A stretch of 64,000 nucleotides of DNA from Acorus gramineus (Eukaryota; Streptophyta; Magnoliopsida; Acorales; Acoraceae). Positions 58,290 to 64,000 of the stretch are shown here, piece after piece (the first letter of the stretch is position 1; each line of letters starts with the position of its first letter). The DNA is taken from the NCBI GenBank assembly GCA_030737835.1, contig CM060847.1, positions 682,001 to 746,000 on the forward strand, given 5' to 3'. The notes below the pieces were generated by a model. The model worked only from the letters and a program-made list of their open reading frames with translations. It had not been told where the DNA came from and made no database searches. The position numbers were made by a program, and so were the translations under genes.

Positions 58290-60730
58290 TTATACCCTTT
58301 CTATATGTAAGCCTACCACTAATTACAGGACATTCAATTATAATATTCATTCATTGTGAAGCATGAAAAATGACAATTTTACCTATAACAGCAACCACCC
58401 TAATCTAGCCTTAAAAATATTCACCCTAAAAATTCGTTATGTTGCTGCTTTCCCCCTCCCACTGCTGCCCTCTCTCTCTCTTTCTTTTTTATATCCCTCA
58501 CCTCCCACTCTCCTCTGTCGCTTCCTTTCTTTCTCCACATCGCCGCCTCTCGAGCCTCTCGGCACTCTCTCTTTCTTTTTTTCTGTTCTTCTTTTTCCTT
58601 TCATCATGTAATCGCACTGAATTTTTTTGAGAGTAGGATTGTAACATGAAGGGGTTGCTTTAACACCCCCCATACATTGTGTTTATTTGTGTGGTGTTGT
58701 GTTGTTGGTTTGTTGTGAGATATGCATGACAAATGATATTAAGCAGATTCGAATAACTATGATGGATGAAAAGTGCTAATTAAGATAACTTATCGTCAAA
58801 TTAAATCTTAACCCCATTAAAAAGAAAAGCACGAATTAAAAAAATGTTAGGTTGTGATGACAAAATGATGATCAAGGGGCTTGTCAAGGTGAAGTCACGA
58901 GAAGGAAAAGAGTAACAATGAAACACCAAGTTTGATCTATGTTCATGTAAATGTTGAACTGGACCTAAAGAGCTTGGGGTGCTTGTAGCTTATTCAAGAT
59001 ATATGTTACGCCAATCATTATTCAGAGATGTGCATAGAGTGTGATGAGTGCACATGATACCAAGTTAATACATTTATTTGGTGTTGTGTGTAATGATTGA
59101 ATTTGACTTTCGGTAAGAAAAAATTGAATTTCACTTGGAGATATGTTCGAACATGTGATCGGGTTACCCATGAAACTCATGACACTGTCATCCGCTCCAT
59201 CAATCCTATGTGATGCGATGGTAGCCCGACTTATCCGGCTAGTATTGACCGTCCCCTAACTAGGTGTTTATGGTACATTCTCCCTTTCCCTTAGAAGGAG
59301 GTCTAGAGCGTGAGTCTTGCTTTCGTACTATGGTGAGATGTGAAAAATAAGTTGATTCCGGTGGCAACCCAAGTCAGAGCCTATATTTGATTCAAGAATA
59401 TTTGATTCAAGAATAAATTTAGAATAAATTGAAATTAATTGAAATAATGTCTGGATGACTGAAATAAATGAGAATTATGTCAGAATTAACTTATATGTGG
59501 ATTCTATCCACCAATTAGAATTAAGTTATTCTAGTTATTCAAATCAAAAGAATATGTACGTCCATTGTCGAATCAACTGTCATCGCCTTTTATAAATCAA
59601 CTATCATTATTTTTTTATCTTTTATAAATCTTTATCTACACTTTATTCATATTTTATCTAAACAACAAATTTTTTATTATTACATTCTCCAATAAAAAGA
59701 ATTCAAAACACAATTAAACAAAAAATTATTTTATCCTTATTTATACTTAAATAGTCATAAATCTCAAAATGATTTTATTCTTAAATCAATCATGAGCTAA
59801 ATGGTCGTTGTCTCATCGTGATCGAATGAGTTTTACATAGATAATAATAGGATAGTGTTACATCCAGCCCCATTTCCAACTTCATTTTCAGTCTACATGT
59901 GTTTTGAATTTTTTAAAAATAGTATACCCCATCTAATAAGATACATGCTTTTATAAAAAAATGAAACATATACTCCAATTAATTGAATAGATCTATTTAT
60001 AAAAAATGTAAAAAAATTATTTTAAAACATATGCTTTGTTAACGTGAGCATATGCGTCGATAAAAATACAGGGCTAAAAGCCCCCCCCCCCGGTTGTTAC
60101 GTGGGTGCAGATATGAAAATTTTGATTAGAGTTTATATCAATCTATGAAAATATATAAAATCTCAAATATTATACTCGTGAGAAAATAATGCCTAATACT
60201 TTCCATTATAGATGCAACTTTGGTCGGTTAAAATAAATTCAAATTGATCAAAACCATTTTTTTTCCCGGATTTGGGTTAATAGTTTTTGTTTGGTTTGGG
60301 TGTGAATTAAAAAATTAATAAAGCGATTTACTTTGATTTGTATTTGATTTTACTTAAAAAAATCAAATTAATTAAATCGAATTAAATTTAAACATATGAT
60401 TATCAATGACCAATATTCATTTTGATGATTCTTTTCATATTAAATACTATATTGTTATTATGCCATCAACCTTTATAAAAAAGAAATGAATACATTAATT
60501 TATATTATCAATCGTAACATTTAGATATTTATGTAAAGTTATAAACGAACTCCAAAAAGAACTTTAACAAACTCAAATTGTTGGGAAGAATTTTTTTTTG
60601 TGTTATATGTGTTTATCTTTAACGGCTTGGTTCGATTCTGTTTAATTTAGGTTGATCAAACTATATTGGATAGGTTTAGTTTTTTATTTGGTTCAATTTT
60701 TGAGGTTAAATGTGATTATAATTTATAGTT
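58290..60730. other. Intergenic DNA, no gene recognised
   Basis: 58,440-58,620 is pyrimidine-rich with many CT runs. 59,160-59,390 is less AT-rich and could be an old retroelement piece, but I recognise no motif. A run of about 13 C lies at 60,079-60,091. 59,390-59,800 is AT-rich. Confidence 0.5.
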
Positions 60731-60734
60731 CACT

Positions 60735-61446
60735 GGGTATGTGAAAAATCGAATCAAACCAACCAAATTATACCCCTATTCTCTAATATGACCCATTTGG
60801 GTAAAGATATAAGTTTGGGATTTTTATTTTTAAGTCTTCATAAACATGCTTATTTACGGATTGATCCTTCTATGCTTTATATTTCTTTTCCAGTTCCTAT
60901 ATTCAACCGCCTATTTGATTTTTAGTCCCTCCATCAAACGTCCGTCCATACACCGTTAATATGTGAAATATGATTTATTCTTAAGTCTCTGTAAACTATG
61001 TTATTTAGTGATTAATCCCTCCCATCTTCATATTTTACAGGGATTAATCACTAAATAACATAGTTTATAGGGACTTAACACTAAATAGCATAGTTTATAG
61101 GGATTTAAAAATAAAATCACATTTCACAAATTAACCGTGTATAGATGGACGTTTGACGGGGGGACTAAAAACCAAATAGACGGTTAAATATGGGGATTTA
61201 AAAAGAAATATGAAGAAATGAAGAATCGATCCCTAAATATGCATGTTTACATGGACTTAAAACTAAAAATCCATAAAAAAATAAATAACTTTATTATTAA
61301 TGGAATAAGTGAGTCGGTTTATATTTATTACAAGAATAAATAACTTTACTATTAATGGAATAAGTGAGTATGTAAAAAATCAAACCAAACCAACTAAATT
61401 ATACCCCTATTCTCTAATATGGCCCGTTTGGGTAAAGATATAAGTT
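60735..61446. repeat. Direct repeats of about 80 bp flanking the 60.8-61.3 kb palindrome
   Basis: 60,735-60,812 and 61,366-61,446 share aaatcaaaccaaaccaac-like sequence, then attatacccctattctctaa, then gtttgggtaaagatataag. They lie in the same orientation on either side of the long inverted repeat, with an extra short repeat (aataaataactttattatt.atgg) around 61,285-61,360. Confidence 0.8.
60816..61279. repeat. Long inverted repeat, arms of about 220 bp
   Basis: The left arm starts gggatttttatttttaagtc and the right arm ends gacttaaaactaaaaatcc. They pair through cataaacatgcttattta, tccgtccatacac or its counterpart gtgtatagatggacg, and meet at ttagtgattaatccctcc against agggattaatcactaa near 61,030. 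The palindrome is non-coding. If transcribed it would give a long hairpin, and as DNA it could extrude a cruciform. Confidence 0.85.
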
Positions 61447-61859
61447 ATTATGGGGTTTATACTTATTACAAAAATAAATAACTTTATTATTAATAGAATT
61501 AGTGATTTTATGTTTGATTGTATTTTTTGTTATTTTCATTGAAAAATGTAATAATAAAGATTGAGTTATTTGGTTGATGAAAAGTAAAATATGAATAAGT
61601 TGTAAAAAGTTGATTTGACATGTGGACCACATTGATACATAAGAGGTGATAACATGTGATTTGATGTGATGACATGTGGATCTCTTTATACCAATGAAGA
61701 AATAATATAAATCCAGGGGACCTGGAGTACAAATACCAGCTTACTCTCACATAATTTTGCATAGTTATACCCTTTTATTCTCTTCATCCAAATATCTTTG
61801 TTTTGTTTTGTTGTTTATTTTTTTCTATCCCCACTTATTCCTTCCCAAATGCCCCCTAC

Positions 61860-62480
61860 ATGTAAACATGTATGGTGTCACAACCTCAGGAGGGCAAATG
61901 GGCAAGAGTTTAACGGGGGAAGGGTGGATTTGCAAAAATAACATCGACCGTTTAATACCGGTCAGATTTTCCAAAAAAGTATTCCCAAAATACACCTACG
62001 AAGGCGACTGGACAGTAGGAAGAAAACGGGCAATCCCATACGTGAACACCAACAATTATTTATTCCCTGAATACACCTCTGTGGCTAACGAGAAAATACG
62101 TGCGTAGTCGTGGCTTCGATCTTGAATTGACCGGATCTTCAATCCCTTCCGTCGGATCAAGTCTATGTACGGTCCGATTGGCAGAAGGGCATTTTGGGAA
62201 TATTTCGTCGGAAGCTGCGCAGCCGAAAAGAAGAGATGGTTTTATCGGGTCTGTCGCCTTGTCCCTATGACAGTGACGTCCCTCTGTTTCTTTTTTTTTT
62301 AATCGAGGGGGTTGTTTTTTAATGAGGACATGAGTTATATCGTCACACCGTGATTCTTATGATTCGCTCCCGACAATTGGAAATCCAACCGTTGGAAATG
62401 AATCTGCTCGTCATCAATGATAGTGGAGGACAGTTTTTAAAGTGGACGCTGTTTATAGTCCAACCGACAAACCCACTCCA
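61860..62480. promoter_or_regulatory. GC-richer, promoter-like island
   Basis: A sharp rise in GC and loss of poly(A/T) tracts, including cagtgacgtcc near 62,270 (ACGT core). The open frame at 61,757-62,107 begins in AT-rich sequence, has no homology I recognise and lacks splice support, so I do not call a gene. Such islands often mark promoters in this window (compare 57.3 kb). Confidence 0.3.
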
Positions 62481-62484
62481 CCGT

Positions 62485-63300
62485 GTATGTATTCAATAAA
62501 TATATATATATTCTTACCAATATATGTATATTATATCTGTTATATAATTACATATAGGTTTATAATAATAATATAATTAATTGAAAATATATAAATAAAT
62601 AATCAAAAGATATTCGACCTGTAAATGTGATTAGCATAACTTTTTCATTTTTTAAAAAATGATTTGGTTTGTTGGAATATTTAAATTTCTGTCTAGATTC
62701 TTTAAAAAAAAAATTGAGATTGATGACATTCAATTAGTTTATAGTCTCAAATATAGTTCAATGTATTTTGTTAGGTCTTACCACTAATTGTAACGATATG
62801 TATATTGTGTATTGTGGAAAAATTCAAACAATCCCCCACTAACAATCTCACTTTTTTTAAAGTTTATATAACTCCTATAAAAACACATGTAAAAAATCAA
62901 ATGACTTTATTATTAAATTTTTGTTGACAGATTATGATTATTTTATAAATATTCTATTTATTTAATCCTGATTAAAAACACAGTATACTAAAAACATTTA
63001 CAATACATTAAAAATATAAAAAATCATATATAAATATCAATTTTACTCCTGTCGGAAGAGTAAAATCGTCAGTTATGAAAAAAAAAATTAATAGGGTATA
63101 TGAAGTAGTGAAAAATATACAATTGAATATGAAGCTATAAAAAGTAATGGAAAATGATGTCCATTCTTGTGTATAATCTCATAATTAATAACATTGGCTC
63201 ATTTAAAAAAAAAAAACTTGCATATTAAAATATATTGTTATATGGATGAAAATATATATTAAAATATATTAATATATTTATAAAATAAATTAAAAAAATA
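62485..63300. other. AT-rich DNA with an internal relic of the 14,585 MITE
   Basis: 62,940-63,090 resembles the interior of 14,585-15,099: tataaatattcta, then agtatactaaaaa, then acaat.cattaaaaatat, then gagtaaaatcgtca. No ends remain. The rest is low-complexity AT DNA. Confidence 0.6.
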
Positions 63301-63349
63301 TAATTTATACACTACAATAACTCGGTATGATATGACATTGTAGCCTGAG

Positions 63350-63690
63350 CTGTAAAAGGTCTGATTGTATTAGCAAATGGAAAAATGTTGAAAGGTTGGT
63401 GGGCCGAATACACAGGATTCTGGCACCCACACCGGTAGGGACTACGTCTACGGAAGTCGTATACGGTTGATAGCGACGCGGAACGGTCCTGATGACATCA
63501 TTGAAGGCAGAGGAACAATCAAGACCGTTGATTCGGTAGTATGTCGCTGTCAACGTTCGTTGATTAGGTTCACGTCACGGTGGTCCCAAAATTCGAAAGC
63601 ATCACACGATGCACGCTGCTCGGGATTTGGATGATCCCACCCCATGTGGTGGTTGATTAACCGTTTGATCTGACTATGATTACTTGACCC
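63350..63690. promoter_or_regulatory. Second GC-richer island, possible promoter
   Basis: Includes tgatgacatcatt and ttcacgtcacgg (ACGT and TGACG cores). No exon is recognised. It may belong to a gene beyond the window edge. Confidence 0.3.
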
Positions 63691-63913
63691 TCTATAGACG
63701 GAAAAAAAAAAGTGAAAGGGACAACACAGCAGCTATGGTTTGAAAAAATATCTACTAGTTTGGAGACAATTAAATGCCCATTTAATTGATTTTGCATTTA
63801 TGATAGCTGCACCTGCCTTGTGTGTCGTCATTGCATGGAAAGAATTGGGAAAGAATAGGAGGCTACAACATGGAGAATAAATATAAAAACTTTCTGTTTA
63901 GTAAAAAACAGAG

Positions 63914-64000
63914 GGGAGAAATTTCATGTAACCCCGGTAAACTAATTAAAATTTATATAATCTTTTGACTTTTTTTAAAATCTATATAATCCCCTGAAAA
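63914..64000. mobile_element. Left end of another catataaccccct-type MITE, cut by window end
   Basis: Starts gagaaatttcatgtaacccc and continues with atttatataatcttttgac and atctatataatcccctgaaa, in the same order as the first 110 bp of the element at 14,585. The rest lies outside the window. Confidence 0.7.

Noticed and set aside
61757..62107. 116-aa open frame with a hydrophobic start
   Set aside because: Starts in AT-rich sequence, crosses a composition boundary, has no recognisable domain and no splice support.
1..64000. CRISPR arrays, bacterial operons or organellar DNA
   Set aside because: No spaced direct-repeat arrays; spliced nuclear-type plant genes throughout.

Overview
This window is nuclear DNA from a flowering plant. 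The evidence is spliced genes with GT-AG introns, a WRINKLED1-type AP2 gene with its 9-nt mini-exon, AGO4-clade Argonautes, a UBA2-type RNA-binding protein, a eukaryotic tRNA-Ala, and AT-rich intergenic DNA full of MITE-like inverted repeats. I cannot name the species.

Layout. 0-10.9 kb is gene-poor: an mTERF fragment with an in-frame stop, a 42-bp-period minisatellite, and a direct duplication of about 2 kb (5.4-9.36 kb) with an 83-bp triplication in one copy only. 10.9-13.04 kb (minus) is a complete WRI1-like gene (7 coding exons, 378 aa). 16.8-21.3 kb (minus) is a 7-exon gene for a 560-aa Ser-rich, coiled-coil protein I do not recognise. 23.3 kb holds tRNA-Ala(UGC). 28.7-30.1 kb (minus) is a single-exon UBA2-type two-RRM gene whose stop codon abuts a splice donor, so the 5 kb beyond it may be spliced 3' UTR. 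31.1-35.2 kb (plus) is a La-motif (LARP1-type) gene. 41.0-46.5 kb (minus) and 50.0-55.5 kb (minus) are two tandem AGO4-clade genes.

The outstanding feature is the Argonaute pair. The upstream gene (50.0-55.5 kb) is a textbook AGO4: 21 coding exons, 919 aa, catalytic residues D654, E695, D737 and H869. Its neighbour (41.0-46.5 kb) has 19 open coding exons with canonical splice sites (765 aa). Three consecutive exons that encode the PAZ domain are missing cleanly and in frame, and three of the four catalytic residues are changed (D499 kept, Gln540, Ser582, Asn715). The residues expected to bind the guide 5' phosphate in MID remain. It therefore looks like a PAZ-less, slicer-dead Argonaute that still reads through.

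The LARP and degenerate-AGO genes converge tail to tail, and that junction has been duplicated in tandem. One copy kept LARP and reduced the AGO to its last exons (36.3-36.9 kb). The other kept the AGO and reduced LARP to fragments (37.2-37.6 and 39.55-39.8 kb). RNA silencing (two AGOs), RNA binding (UBA2, LARP) and seed-oil transcription (WRI1) share the window, but nothing shows they are co-regulated.

55.5-64 kb holds the AGO4 5' region, two long inverted-repeat elements (57.7-58.3 and 60.8-61.3 kb), AT-rich DNA and two more GC-rich promoter-like islands, with no convincing gene. All exon coordinates were worked out by hand from splice consensus, frame and paralog comparison; no transcript evidence was available.
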